In this document: piece after piece, positions 47,518 to 58,437 of the stretch
How positions within the stretch are numbered: position 1 is the stretch's first letter
Layout of the letters: every line of letters starts with the position of its first letter
DNA from: Crocodylus rhombifer
Taxonomy: Eukaryota; Chordata; Crocodylia; Crocodylidae
Direction of reading: 5' to 3'
Assembly: GCA_038503035.1 (NCBI GenBank)
Contig: JAVSML010025537.1
Location: 190,304 to 254,303, forward strand
Length of the DNA: 64,000 bases
The notes under the pieces: generated by a model
What the model saw: only the letters and a program-made list of their open reading frames with translations
Told to the model about the DNA's origin: nothing
Databases searched by the model: none
Program-made: the position numbers and the translations under genes

Positions 47518-49786
47518 TTAGATGCTGGCAAACTGACTCATCCTCATACAATCAGACTGGCATCTAATCTAAAACTTGCTGCAATCTACTCTGAATGGAA
47601 AAGTTCTACAAGTAAAACCAGCCAATTTCACTCAGTTATTATGATCCCAATGCCATATCCTTTGTACAAAATAAATCTTAGAATTGTTATGTACTTTAAC
47701 TGGTCACTATGAAAGTCTGATAGCATAGCTCAAGCTTGAATAGCTACAACCATTTGTTTGGCTTTGGCGTTGCAGTAAATTTGCTGAGGTGCTAACTCTT
47801 TTGTGAAACTGTTCTGTTAAAGTGAAACAAATATTTATAAGCATCGGTAATTAGCATCACAATGAATCAGTAACTTCTTTCTTCTAAATAACTGTTTCTT
47901 AACTTCATAAAACCTGGTAAAATATACCACTTTTTTTTTTTTTACTTCTATCAAATCTTTTCAGTAAATGCCAATTTCATAAATACTGTAATATATTGAA
48001 TTTTGGTGTACTTTCACTGCTTAGTATAAACATTCTTTGAAAGAATTGCTTGTAAGAGTATATTTTGCATCAGTCATCCCAGTATTATCTGCAAGTTTGA
48101 TACAATTTTTCCAAAAAATGATACAATAATATGGCTTAATGCAGCATTCTGGATAGCAGAAACCTTATGCTTTAAGCTTAAATGGATCAATTCTCAGACA
48201 TTCATTTGCTACAGCAAAATAATAAACCCCCATCTTTTATAATTATTTTTGAAATTGTATGAAAAATTATGATCAACTACAAATGTTAACATTCTGCATG
48301 GCTAGCATTGATTTTAAAACACTAATTGGTAACAATACTATTGGTGGGGTTGGCGTGTTAAAGATTGCACCAGTTAGTTCACTGAGGTCCTGACTCATCA
48401 AAGTACCTAGGTATATTCTTAAACTTATTTTAAATCAGCCTAATTAAACATAAAAGTTAAACATACTCCTGAAGTCTGGGTACATAAGCAGAAGCTTAAA
48501 TACTATACTGAACTGCAGGTCTCACAGAAGCAGCTCACAAATACAGCATATTTTATCAACATGACAAGCAGATTTGGCAATCCATAGTAAAGTCAAGGGT
48601 AACACATCTCTTCTACATATTTTGCATGTTTTGGGAGGATTCAACAAGGAGAAATTCTTTATCGCTAGTTACTTTTCCTCATAAAGAAATTACTTATAAG
48701 CATTAACAAAAAAAGGGGACATAATGTGAAGTCGAAGAAGAAGAGGTCCAAATGGGCATGTATTAGCTGTTTGTTAAGCACATTTTTCCTAATGAATTGC
48801 CCTGTTGCTCTGTATCACTCTGATTACGGTAAAACAGCTTCCATTAGTCACTGCAAATAAGGCTTGGTGCCACCTTATTTATATTCCTATTGCAAATAAT
48901 TAGAATTTCATTTTTTAATCAGTCAGGACACTTTTGAACTTGCTGTAAGAACATTTGACATTGTCCAACACTTGATTTCACCCCAAACAAGTTTGAAAAC
49001 AGATTATATATGTCTATATTTATTGATACAACTGTGTCATCTTTTCAAATGTAACAGGCTCAAATTCCTGCCAATAACACAGCTGAGGGAATCAAAATTC
49101 TACTGTAATTAGATCTTGCAAGCTGGGCTTCTCTAGTGGTAGAAATATCACAGAGGGGAAGGACAGATATTGAAAGCTTATTGTAACTCAAACCTCTACA
49201 ATTACCGCTTGAAAATGAATTACAAATAACTACGTAAATTTATTTTTAAAAGAATTTGAATGACAAAAGTAAAGAAAAAAAATCAATAAAATATTAGTAA
49301 CAGATCAATTTTGATTACACACTATTATTACCAAGAACTTTAAAATAATTGTAGTGGTTTTCCTTTAAAGAATTTTTCTTTTTGTCAAAACGAACTTGGC
49401 AAGAAGAGGCCAAAAATGGGTAATTATGACACTTGTTGTGGTATGGACATCTATAAATCAGACTGAGTATCATTCAGACAGGCTGTGTAAAACAACCAGA
49501 TGGTTACAACTTTCAATCACTGATAACCTACTTTAGATTCAAGCCAATGACCTAAAGGTAAAAGTCTCTATAACCTGTTGTCAGTTTCTAATTCTTCCAT
49601 TCTCACAACTTTTCTTTTAATAAAACTCTGTTTACCAAAACGAAAAACTAAACATGAACTTTAAACAGAAACCACAAGGGCGATGATGCTTCTTACTGCT
49701 CTATATGTTTCATACCACTTGGATACCACTTAGCTATAAACATATAACACTGAAATACACATTTTACATATTCTATGTATTCAACA
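47518..49786. other. AT-rich DNA, possibly conserved noncoding
   Basis: Longest repeat-poor stretch near the middle of the window, with only a T homopolymer (47.93 kb). No coding signal. Blocks such as ATTTATATTCCTATTGC and GATCAACTACAAATG are non-repetitive; conservation cannot be judged here. Confidence 0.45.
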
Positions 49787-50855
49787 TAGGGACCTACCAA
49801 AATCACAATTGTGCATTTTTTGTGGAAAATGTGATTTCAAGTGGAGTCTGCAAAAAAAGCACAGGCTCTCTGATTTTGGCAGGCTTGCTGAAAAAAAAGC
49901 TGCAAGAAGAGAAAACGGCAAGAAACCCTGGAGTCCTGAAGCTTGTGGTGGGGGGGGAAATCAGGTGGGGAGAAGAGGGGAGGGAGCAAGTCAGAGGCTG
50001 AGCCTTTGATATAGGCTCAAATCCAGGAGTCAGTCCAGGGCCAGGCAGGGGAGTGTGTGTGTTTAGGTGCTGGTTTTTGTAGACATGCTGCTACAGCATG
50101 CATGATGCAGCCTGTGGAGGAACAAAGATGAACACTAAGAAATCCTCTAAAACAGACAAATATGTTTCAGCACTGGACCATGTAACATAGTATCCTGTAT
50201 TGACCTTGCACGCACATGGAGGCAGACTCTTCTATACTGCCTGCAATGCAACTGGATGTGCCACAAAAAACCAGCACAGATTGACAGTTCAAGTCTGAGG
50301 CACACGTGAAGCGGAAGGCTGTAGCAGAGGCTGAAGATCAGAGCAACAAACAAGTGTCCATGTCCTTCCTCTTTAAAAGGACTACAGAAAACAGCCTGGC
50401 AAGGCAAGAGACAGCATTTTCCTTCATGAAGGCTTTAGCAGTGGCAAACATCCTGCTAGTGAAACTTTATCACCTGAAGTTAAGGGACTACCTGAACCAA
50501 AATGTGCCAAGTGCTGGTAGTTTTCTGCATGCCAAGAAGCTTTGCTAAGACTGCCTGCTTCACATGTACAGTCCACAAAGGCAGTCTTGACAGAGTATGA
50601 CTCCTTCTTCAACTGCCCTCAAGATAAAATGGACAAATTGGCTGTGTTTCAAACTGAGCTGATTCACATCACGTCTGGTCTTCTACTTTGTCTCAAACCG
50701 TTGTGAAGGGAATTGTCAGCTATGGCATAGACTTTAACAAGAACTTTAACAAGACCTCAGCATTCCTCTCTGACAATACCATTTACATATGCAAGGCTTT
50801 TTCCAAAGTGCTCCAAAGAATGCTGTCCAGTGCTGTTCATGTCACCTGTAAACAG

Positions 50856-51777
50856 TAGGCCTGTGCAAAGCAGCAAGTATTCGCTTTGGATTTTGCCGAT
50901 TTGGAGGGACAGTGATTCGATTTGGAGATTCCAATCACTGTCCCAATTTGATTCAGCCAAATTGGATCCGAAGATTCGTTACAGACTAAACAGGCAGCAG
51001 TCCTCACCATGCTGGACACAGCTGCCTCCACCTGGTAAGTCTGTTGTGGTGGGCAGAGGAGGGAGGGAAAGGGCATGGGCAGAGGCAGATCAACACCCCC
51101 ACAGCAAGAGAAGGATTGTGGCTGGGACAAGCTACCCAGCTGGGGTGTGGGACTCAGGGAGGGGAGCTACCGCCACGGTGCACCGCCAGTCCGAGATGGC
51201 ATGGGAATAAGAGTGTGCCCCTGGATCTGCCCAGGGTGGGCAGGGCTGGGCTGTGCTCCAGGAGGCAAACACCCTTCTGCCTGGAGTGAGCTGTGCCCAC
51301 ATTGCACCTCTCCCCCTGTGCCCGGTTGGGTAAGTGGCAGCAGGGCAGGGCATAGTGCCCGCTCCCAGCGCTGCTGCACTCACGTCCCACACCCCCCTGC
51401 CCCTCTCCCCGAGTCCCATGCCCACGCACCCTGGCTAGGCAACTTGTCTCAGCCCAAACCCCAATCCCTCCCTCACTGTGGGGGTGTTGATCTGCGCCCC
51501 TCCCCACCTCCTCTCACCACAACAGATTTACCAGCTGGAGGCAGCTGTATCCTGCATGGCGAGGACTACTGCCTGTTTAGTCTATGACCGAATCTCTGAC
51601 GCAGTGTTGAATCTCTGAAGCAGCACCAAATCTTTTTCAAATCAATTTCTAGGCTTCCGATTCGATTCAGACCTTTTAATTGGTCTTCTGATTCAATTCA
51701 GATTCAGACAGTCAGCTGCCGAATCGGGCCAAATCTCCTCCGAACCGAATTGGCTACTGAAGCTTCGCACAGCCCTA
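50856..51777. mobile_element. Foldback non-autonomous hAT, TAGGGCTGTGCGAA ends, 8 bp target duplication
   Basis: The left end TAGGCCTGTGCAAAGC and the reverse complement of the right end (TAGGGCTGTGCGAAGC) match. Flanks are GTAAACAG (50848-50855) and GTAAAGAG (51778-51785). Inside, roughly 50984-51105 pairs with 51476-51583: GACTAAACAGGCAGYAGTCC and CCACAACAGA-type words occur inverted. The overlapping 97-170 aa frames on both strands come from this palindrome. Excising it rejoins the transposase reading AVHVTC to HILSLVSDIC. Confidence 0.92.
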
Positions 51778-51985
51778 GTAAAGAGCACATTCTGTCCTTA
51801 GTAAGTGACATCTGCGGCACACAGTTCCCCAGTGTGGATCGACTGATGTCTTTTTTTCAAGAAACCTTTGAAGCACTGTCCAGGCTGTAAGGTCCTGGGA
51901 GTCTGTTGCCAGTCAAAGTGGGAACTTACATGGTACTGTGCTGCTGCTACCAGAGCCTGACATCGCATGGTGGAATTTGTGATAT

Positions 51986-53045
51986 TTCATAGACATTAGG
52001 GCTGGAAGGGACCTTGGAAGATCATTGAGTCCAGCCCCCTGCCCAAAGAACAGGAAGTCAGCTGGGGTCATAGGATCCCAGCAAGATAACCATTCAATTT
52101 GTTCTTGAAGGTGTTCAATGTAGGTGCTTAAACCACCTCCGATGGCAGTCTATTCCAGACCTTGGGGGCTCAGACAGTAAACAAATTCTTCCTTATGTCC
52201 AGCCTGAAACGGTCTTGCAGTAGTTTGTAACCTTTCGACCTTGTCATCGCTTGGGGCGCTCTGGTAAACAAACGTTTCCCCAGATACTAGTGGTCACCTC
52301 TGATAAATTTATAGGTGGCCATCAGATCACCCCTGAGCCTGCGCTTTCCCAAGCTAAAGACCCCCATGGCTCTCAGCCTGTCATCGTAAGGTCTGCTTTC
52401 CTGACCTCTGATCATGCATGTAGCTCTTCTCTGGACTCTCTCAAGCTTCTCCATATGTTTTTTGAATTGTGGAGCCCAAAACTGGACACAGTACTCCAGC
52501 TGCGGCCTCACCAAGGCCGAGTACAGGGGGAGAAGGACATCCCAGTATCTGCCTAAGAAGCATCTATGGATGCAAGCCAGCATTTTGGTCGCTTTACTAA
52601 CCACAGCATCGCGTTGCAGGCTCATGTTCATCTTGTGGTCAACGATGACCCCCAAGTCTCTTTCTTCTGTAGTGCTAGCCAGCATAGCACTGCCAAGCCT
52701 ATAAGGATGCTGCAGGTTTTTCCTCCTAAGGTGGAGAACCTTGCATTTTTCGGTGTTAAACACTATCAGGTTCTCGACTGCCCATTTGCTGAGCCTGTGC
52801 AGGTCAGCCTGGATCACCCATCTGTCTTCTGGTGTGGATACTTTGCCCCAAAGTTTGGTGTCATCAGGGAACTTTGCCAGTCTGCTTCTGACTCCAATGT
52901 CCACATCATTAATGAAGACGTTGAACAATACGGGTCCAAGGACAGAGCCTTGGGGGACCCCACTGGTCACAGGGCACCATGACAATTGACTTCCATCAAT
53001 TACCACTCTCTGGGTCTGACCACGGAGCCAATTTCCCAGCAAGCA
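51986..53045 (-). pseudogene. CR1 LINE ORF2 C-terminal half, nearly open frame
   Basis: A 5'-truncated CR1 inserted into the hAT transposase. The minus strand holds an almost continuous frame from 53042 to 52287: LGNWLRGQTQRVVIDGSQ, VPQGSVLGPVLFNVFINDVD, FPDDTKLWGKV (FADD is usual; A is changed to P, the Asp pair kept), then FNTEKCKVLHL, ERDLGVIVDHKMNMS, YSALVRPQLEYCVQFW, and KLERVQRRATCMI to 52.29 kb. The tail with CATAGACATTAGGGCTGG lies at 51.99 kb. The long open frame suggests it is younger than the other CR1 copies here. Confidence 0.95.
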
Positions 53046-53869
53046 GATTGTGGTGGACCCAAGGCCATTCAGCGCAGTCCGTTATCACATCGAGCATATG
53101 CAACACTACCAGCAGTTTGTGAGCAAGGAGTTGGAAGTCACACCCAGCAGATAGTGCATACTTACTATCTTTTAGGGCGAAGAAACATTCAAGATCAAGT
53201 GACGTTTGTGGTTGACAATGGCACCCAGTTCATGGAACTCCTGCTGAGGCTTGAAGATTGGGAGGCTGTGATCCACCACCCACACAAAAAGCTGATGGAT
53301 TTGATAAAATGAGTTGAAGACAGTGTATCGCAAGAACTATCAGTCTTTCCTTGAACTATCAGTGCAGAAGGGACCTGCTCCAGGTAACCGCGGTTAAGCA
53401 GAACCAATACTGCAGGTATGAATCATAACAGCCACCGCTTCTCCCTTCCTTAGTGCTGTTTGTGTTTTGGACTCCAACCAGGTGCCTATTCTGAGTTGTG
53501 ACACAGCGATTGAAAGCAATCCCGGGATGGGGGAAGGAGCGTGACAATGAACAGGCTGCTTACATGAACTTTGCCAAAGAATGCAAGCTCCCTGGGCCTG
53601 TGTGTTGGGATTCTGTCTGTGATTGGTTTCTACATTTTGATGCCTGGCAAGACACTGCTTCACCATTCCAACAAACTCAGTGGATGTTGAACATGCCATC
53701 TCATTGAACATGCCATCTCACTGTAGTGTTCACCCCAAAGAGACAGAGAATATCTGCAGCAACTGCAGCTGAGTGCAGCATACTCACATTTAATAGTTAG
53801 CATGGACTGCCTCTCTCAAGGTTAGCATTCAGTTTCAGTAAACTCCTTTTTATAATGTTCTTTATTAAA

Positions 53870-54366
53870 GTGTATATAGTTGGTATTAGTTATAATTTAT
53901 GTTATGTATAGCTCTATTTTTATAAGATATTTCAGTTTAGAGCTTAATTAAGCACTTAGATGGTATTAGTTTATGAAGCGTATATAGATGGTATTAACAA
54001 AGTACATGTAGTTGGTATTAGTTGATAAACTGTGTATAATTGGTATTTGTTACAATCCATGGTGTGCATAGCTTTATTTTAATATTTCATGTTAGAGCTT
54101 AATTAAATGCTTAGATTGCTTAATAATGTGTTAATAGCATCCTCAGGCCTAATCCCCTGATTATGTCCACAGAAGGCTTTAACCACTACTTAGATTGCTC
54201 AATAATGCCTCAATTAATGCCTTCCACAGGTTTAATCAGGAGATTAAGCCTGCAAAAGCCATTAACCACCACTTAGATTGCTTAATAACATGTCAATTAA
54301 TGGCTTCCATTAGCTTAATTAGGGGATTAAGCCTGCAGAAACCGTTAATTGATGCATTACAATCTA
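53870..54366. repeat. Two tandem-repeat blocks in the hAT 3' region
   Basis: The first block has two or three diverged units with GTATATAGTTGGTATTAGTT and AGAGCTTAATTAA, offset by about 160 bp (53.87 and 54.03 kb). The second has three units starting CTTAGATTGC at 54110, 54189 and 54272, 79-83 bp long, with TTAATGGCTTCC and GGGGATTAAGCCTGC words. Subterminal repeats are common in hAT elements. Confidence 0.7.
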
Positions 54367-54482
54367 AGTAGCAGTTTGGGGCTATCTGGCAATCAGGGGG
54401 AGGGGCAAGACTGCTGGGGCCTCTGCAGCCAAGAGCTGTGAGGAGGCCCGCTGTGCTCAGCCATGAAAATGTTGGCCAGCCC

Positions 54483-55540
54483 TCGGATCTGCCTGCAAAA
54501 TCAGCTGGCTACCACCTCAAGTTCAGTAAACACCTAAATATAAACAGTTGTCAAATGTCACTGAATGAAATCTATGATGACATTGATTAATTTAAATATT
54601 AATTGACAACAGAAGTGACAAATCTGAATTTTGCTGGGAAAAAATATTAATCTTTTAACTAACTTCCTGTTATAGAAAGATTCATCTAAAATCATACAGG
54701 ATTTGAAAAGAATGAATATTTACACAATATAATGGAATAAGGTACAAAGACATGTCAAGATGTCAATGAATGAAGCTTAGTCAACAAAAAGAAAAAAATG
54801 AAAATGTCTTTCTTTGAAGAAGGAGTGACATTTTATTTGCTACATTCATTTTTAACCTTCCTAAAAGCAGGAGTGAAACATTTTTTGTTCAAATATTAAA
54901 ATTCTTTCAAGGAACAGGCAAATGACTGTTTCTTGTATTTAATATTCTTTCAGGTCTATCTAGTCCAGATTCACTTCAATACCTGCAGGCTACTATACTC
55001 AAAATGTCTCCTGAGTGATGCTGCTAAGGAGAATATATCCAGATTTGTGGTCTATGGGTGCTCCTTCCTACTCCATCGGTCCATGGCAAACTGAAAAAAG
55101 TGAGAGCTTTTATTTTAAGAATAGAAAATTATTTTGAGGCATTTATTTTCCACATTTGGTTCATCATATTGCTACTTTCTGACTTATTACATGCAGGAAA
55201 AACATCTTTTACCATCCTTAAAAATGGCTTTCTTTATCCTTGAAACTGATTACTAGTCAGAGACCAGAGAATAGGACACCTGGGTGGCATCATATTTCCC
55301 TTTGGTTATATAAGAGTCTGTTTTTAGTCTTCTAAGTGGCGTTTTTGGTACTTGTATACAGGTAGGGATTCTGTTTCCTGGACACGTAACACTGTGGATG
55401 TAGACAACTATGTACATATGTACCCGAGTACAAATTCTAGAAACAAACTAGAAAAGGAAGGCCTTCCCATGCTTTAGCTGCGCTGAGTGTGTGGGCACTC
55501 AGTTGGAAAGCTAAAGATGCAAGTCCTTTTCCCCCACTCA
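54483..55540. other. AT-rich DNA, no gene recognised
   Basis: No recognisable feature. Confidence 0.5.
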
Positions 55541-55542
55541 TT

Positions 55543-56000
55543 TAGGGATTGGAACCTGCATCTCTTGACTTCCCAGCACAGAAGTTCAACTGGGTCAGGC
55601 ATTCCCCGTGCCCTTCTCTGGTGCTTCTTTTGAAGCTGAACTACTTGCCCTTGCATTTAATACTCAGTGGAAAAATGGATGGAGGGCAATATCATGGCAA
55701 AGCTTCTGACCAAGCACCCAAATTAGAATACAGGTCTCCATTTCTTCCAGGCCTGCAGAGTTCTCACTGAGCCATAAACCTTCTGGCTTGCTTTCTCCTG
55801 ACCCCACATATCTCCTTCTCTTGGCAGTCCAGGAGACCAACTTCAAAAGGAATATGGGAGTGGAATTTGGATAATACCCGATTCGTGGTGTGATGGTTAG
55901 AGAGCTGCAAAGTCAAACATTCACAGTTGGCAAGAGGGGTCTAGAACTGGGGTCTCTGGCTTCTCAGGCAAGTGACCTACCCACTCAATTACTGGAGCTA
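55543..56000 (-). mobile_element. Cluster of three tRNA-like SINE heads
   Basis: On the minus strand, box-B-like sequences occur three times. GGTTCCAATCC near 55547-55557 is a good match to GGTTCRANTCC. TGTATTCTAATT is near 55.73 kb, preceded by the box-A-like TGGCTCAGTGAGAACTC. AGTTCTAGACC is near 55.94 kb, preceded by TGAGTGGGTAGGTCACTTGC. Spacings are about 185 and 205 bp. A further GGTGTGATGGTTAGAGAGC on the plus strand at 55.89 kb looks like another box A. A real tRNA is excluded because no cloverleaf closes. Confidence 0.5.
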
Positions 56001-56123
56001 AAACATGGGAGGGTCCTTCTCCTCTAGAGTCTAACATCTGTAAACATGGTTTTGGCCTGCCTACATTTTCAGGGCTTAAACACTGGTACATGCTCATAAG
56101 GGGAACATGCAGTACCAGGCATG

Positions 56124-56866
56124 TACTGAATTTACCTGAATCCAAGAGAACTCTGAATTTAAGATGACCACCCACAATAATGAGATACTATACATTGAAA
56201 GTTACAATTTTTAAAAACAATTTTTCATGTATACACTCTAATTAGTAGAAAGTTGTCTTAAATTCATCTCCCACACTGCTGGGGGTGGGGGTGAGAGGCC
56301 AGACTCCTATGCCTAGCTCTCCTGCCCTTATTTCCCTGTGCCTGCTCTTGATCCTTGAACCTGTGCCTGCCCCCTTCCAACTCCCTGCCTTACATATCCT
56401 TTAATCTGCCCCCCATGCATATACCCCCCGCTCCCTTAACCTCTATGGCAGCTCTGCTCTAGATCTAGAGCACTCCGTAGGAGTGTTGCCCTGGCCCAGC
56501 CCAGCCAGAGAAAAGCAGTGGCAGCTCCCATCTGGTCTGTGTCAGGGCAGGAAGGACTGAAGCAGAAGGTAAAGGTGGAGGGGGCAGCTGCAGAGGGAGG
56601 GGAGCAGGAAGTGAGGGGGAAGGGAGTCATGGGCGGCAAAGGGTCTTCACCAGATGGTCTCCCCTGCATTCCTTTTGGCCACATGCCCCTTTTCTGCCAG
56701 ACACTCATGGGGCCAAAGTCAGAGCTGAGCTGTCTCCTGCCACAGGCCAGTATTTGAATCCAAGATAAAAAAACCCTCTCTCCCTACCTCTCCCCCCCCC
56801 CCCCCCCCCCCCCCACATTCTGATTAGGGAAAAGAAACCTTGTTTTGGATTTGAGTAAATACAGTA
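56124..56866. mobile_element. DNA transposon with TACTG...CAGTA ends
   Basis: The left end TACTGAATTTACCTGAATCC and the reverse complement of the right end (TACTGTATTTACTCAAATCC) form inverted repeats. AAGATGACCACCC and TAGAAAGTTGTCTTAAATTC resemble subterminal parts of this family. The TA at each end would fit a Tc1/mariner-type duplication, though the superfamily is uncertain. The interior is GC-rich, carries a poly-C run and has no transposase. Confidence 0.6.
56792..56814. repeat. Poly-C run
   Basis: About 23 consecutive C inside the TACTG-ended element, a probable slippage site. Confidence 0.95.
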
Positions 56867-56937
56867 AATTGCTAGGGCACGGCCTACTGCACAGCTTAGT
56901 CCGTGTGCCTAACGCACATCTGACCCCGGTGCTCTTT

Positions 56938-57018
56938 CCTGCTCAGGCAGGGGGTCGGACTAGATGATCTACCTAGGTCCCTTCCGACTCTAGCTACTAT
57001 GAAACTATGAAACTATGA
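56938..57018 (+). mobile_element. CR1 LINE 3' tail
   Basis: CTGCTCAGGCAGGGGGTCGG, ACTAGATGATCTACCTAGGT and CCCTTCCGACTC are the CR1 3' UTR. It ends in three copies of CTATGAAA, the CR1 8 bp tail repeat. Confidence 0.92.
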
Positions 57019-58093
57019 AACATGCACATTTACATGTCCACCTTGCAAGGAAATAGAATTCCTATCTGCAGTTTAAGTATCAAAAATGTTATTTAACTGA
57101 CTAAAATATTACAATTTAGGTAATGCCAAAGAGAAATGAAATGCCACCCATTGAGCAAAGTGGATATTTTTTTACGTAATCAACAATACAGAGCTCAGTT
57201 CCATGGTTCTTCACCATTTGTTCTTGTATTTTTTCTAATATTTATGATGCTTCTCTAATGTTTTGGTCTCTGCACACAATCCAGGCAGCCCAAAATAAGA
57301 TAAATCATCTCCCATTTAAAAAGATGGAAAACACAACATTGGTGCTGGTCAACTATTACAACTGCAAAACTAGTCAGCAGCACATTTATCAAGCTATAAT
57401 GTGGTAGCATTAATTCAAAATACAATTTAATTATCTCTAATGGTGTTATGATGTAGTTATGCCACAACAGACTCCAATACTTAGCAGGATCAACAAATCA
57501 ACTTGGCACCACTGCACTTATTCTATGGCACTGGAGGATTAAATGTAGTTTAGAAAAATAGTTAATTTTAAACAAGGGCTGAATTGCAAGACCATTCTGT
57601 GAAACTGCACAAGGAAAAAAAAAATCTAGGAAAGCACAAGACACATAACAAAGGAAGGTGATATGATTTCAGTGTAAATGATAAATATATTGCATTTACT
57701 ATTGTAAAGAAGTTATTGAGGACTGACCTATAGCAAGATTAATATCAAGAAGGTTCTTTGGGATATCTTTTTGTGCATGTATGGGTACCTAATCTTGTTT
57801 TCAATTAGCGAGCTTGGATATCAGAAGCAATATGTTCACAAGTGCAGCATTCCACCAGAGCATCAACTGCAGCCAAGCTGCTTGCAACATCCAGGTCAGC
57901 GGCACAGCAGCTGCTACTTTTGCAGCCCCCTCTAAATCAGAAACAGATTTAGTACCTCAGTCACCTCATCATTAGCTACAGTATTGCCTCACTGGTTAAT
58001 GAACTTCCTGAGGTCATATCTCAGAAACGGCAAGTCAGAGCAGATGATTTTGAGAGCTCTTCCCACCCTATGATTCAACTCAATTACTTGAAC
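57019..58093. other. AT-rich DNA, no gene recognised
   Basis: A mixed-composition patch at 57.83-58.08 kb has a partly open frame without a recognisable domain. The rest is featureless. Confidence 0.45.
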
Positions 58094-58429
58094 CAGCATT
58101 TCTCAACCTGTGGGTCATGACCCAAAAGTGGGTCACAAGAATATATGAAAGGGTCATGAACTTTAAATTTTAAAGATGGATCAACAAACTTAAAAAAAAA
58201 AAAAAAAAAATTCTCCTTTAAAGGAGACAAATGTGGGAAATTGACTTTTCCCTTGCAGGCTGGCAGAGTTCCAGCCTGCAAAGGGTTGCTCAGGGTCCTC
58301 CATGCCCCACAAACACATCCTACTGCCCCAAACACTGGGGGCTGGGGCTTAGGGATGAGGGCAATGGGTCAGGAGTGCCCATTAATGTTTACAAATGGGT
58401 CCTGGTACAAAAAAGGTTGAGAACCACTG
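58094..58429. mobile_element. hAT MITE with 8 bp flanks
   Basis: The left end CAGCATTTCTCAACCTGTGG and the reverse complement of the right end (CAGTGGTTCTCAACCTTTTT) are inverted repeats. Flanks ACTTGAAC (58086-58093) and ACCTAAAC (58430-58437) differ by two transitions. An A-run of about 20 lies inside. Confidence 0.82.
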
Positions 58430-58437
58430 ACCTAAAC

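Larger units (their letters stand above)
50128..53710 (+). pseudogene. hAT transposase, CGGBP1-like N-terminus, interrupted twice
   Basis: It starts at ATG 50128 with MNTKKSSKTDKYVSALDHVT. A BED-like zinc-finger region follows with frame breaks, then MKRKAVAEAEDQSNKQ and ETAFSFMKALAVANILL with NQNVPSAGSFLHAKKL (50.31-50.55 kb). That layout is shared with CGGBP1, a vertebrate protein derived from a hAT transposase. Next come YGIDFNKN, SDNTIYICKAFSKVLQ and AVHVTC up to 50.85 kb. The foldback hAT (50856-51777) interrupts here. The frame continues with HILSLVSDICGTQFPSVDRL (51.79 kb). A CR1 interrupts at 51.99-53.05 kb, then AVRYHIEHMQHYQQFVSKELEV follows. Stops and frameshifts show it is dead. 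In hAT transposases this stretch belongs to the RNase H-like catalytic core. Confidence 0.85.
49787..54482 (+). mobile_element. Decayed autonomous hAT transposon
   Basis: The likely left end TAGGGACCTACCAAAATCAC (49787) is of a hAT type known in reptiles. The transposase remains follow from 50.13 kb. A candidate right end is the complement of AGGGCTGGCCAACATTTTCA near 54.46-54.48 kb, but this match is weak and no 8 bp duplication is evident (ATTCAACA on the left, CGGATCTG on the right). Without its two inserts (a foldback hAT and a CR1) the element would be about 2.7 kb, a normal hAT length. Tandem repeats fill the 3' part. Confidence 0.65.

Noticed and set aside
53870..54366. A centromeric or satellite array
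   Set aside because: Only two to three diverged units occur, confined to the 3' part of a hAT element.
55880..56000. A genuine tRNA gene
   Set aside because: Box A and box B-like motifs are visible, but the stems do not close and there is no acceptor pairing; it is a SINE head.
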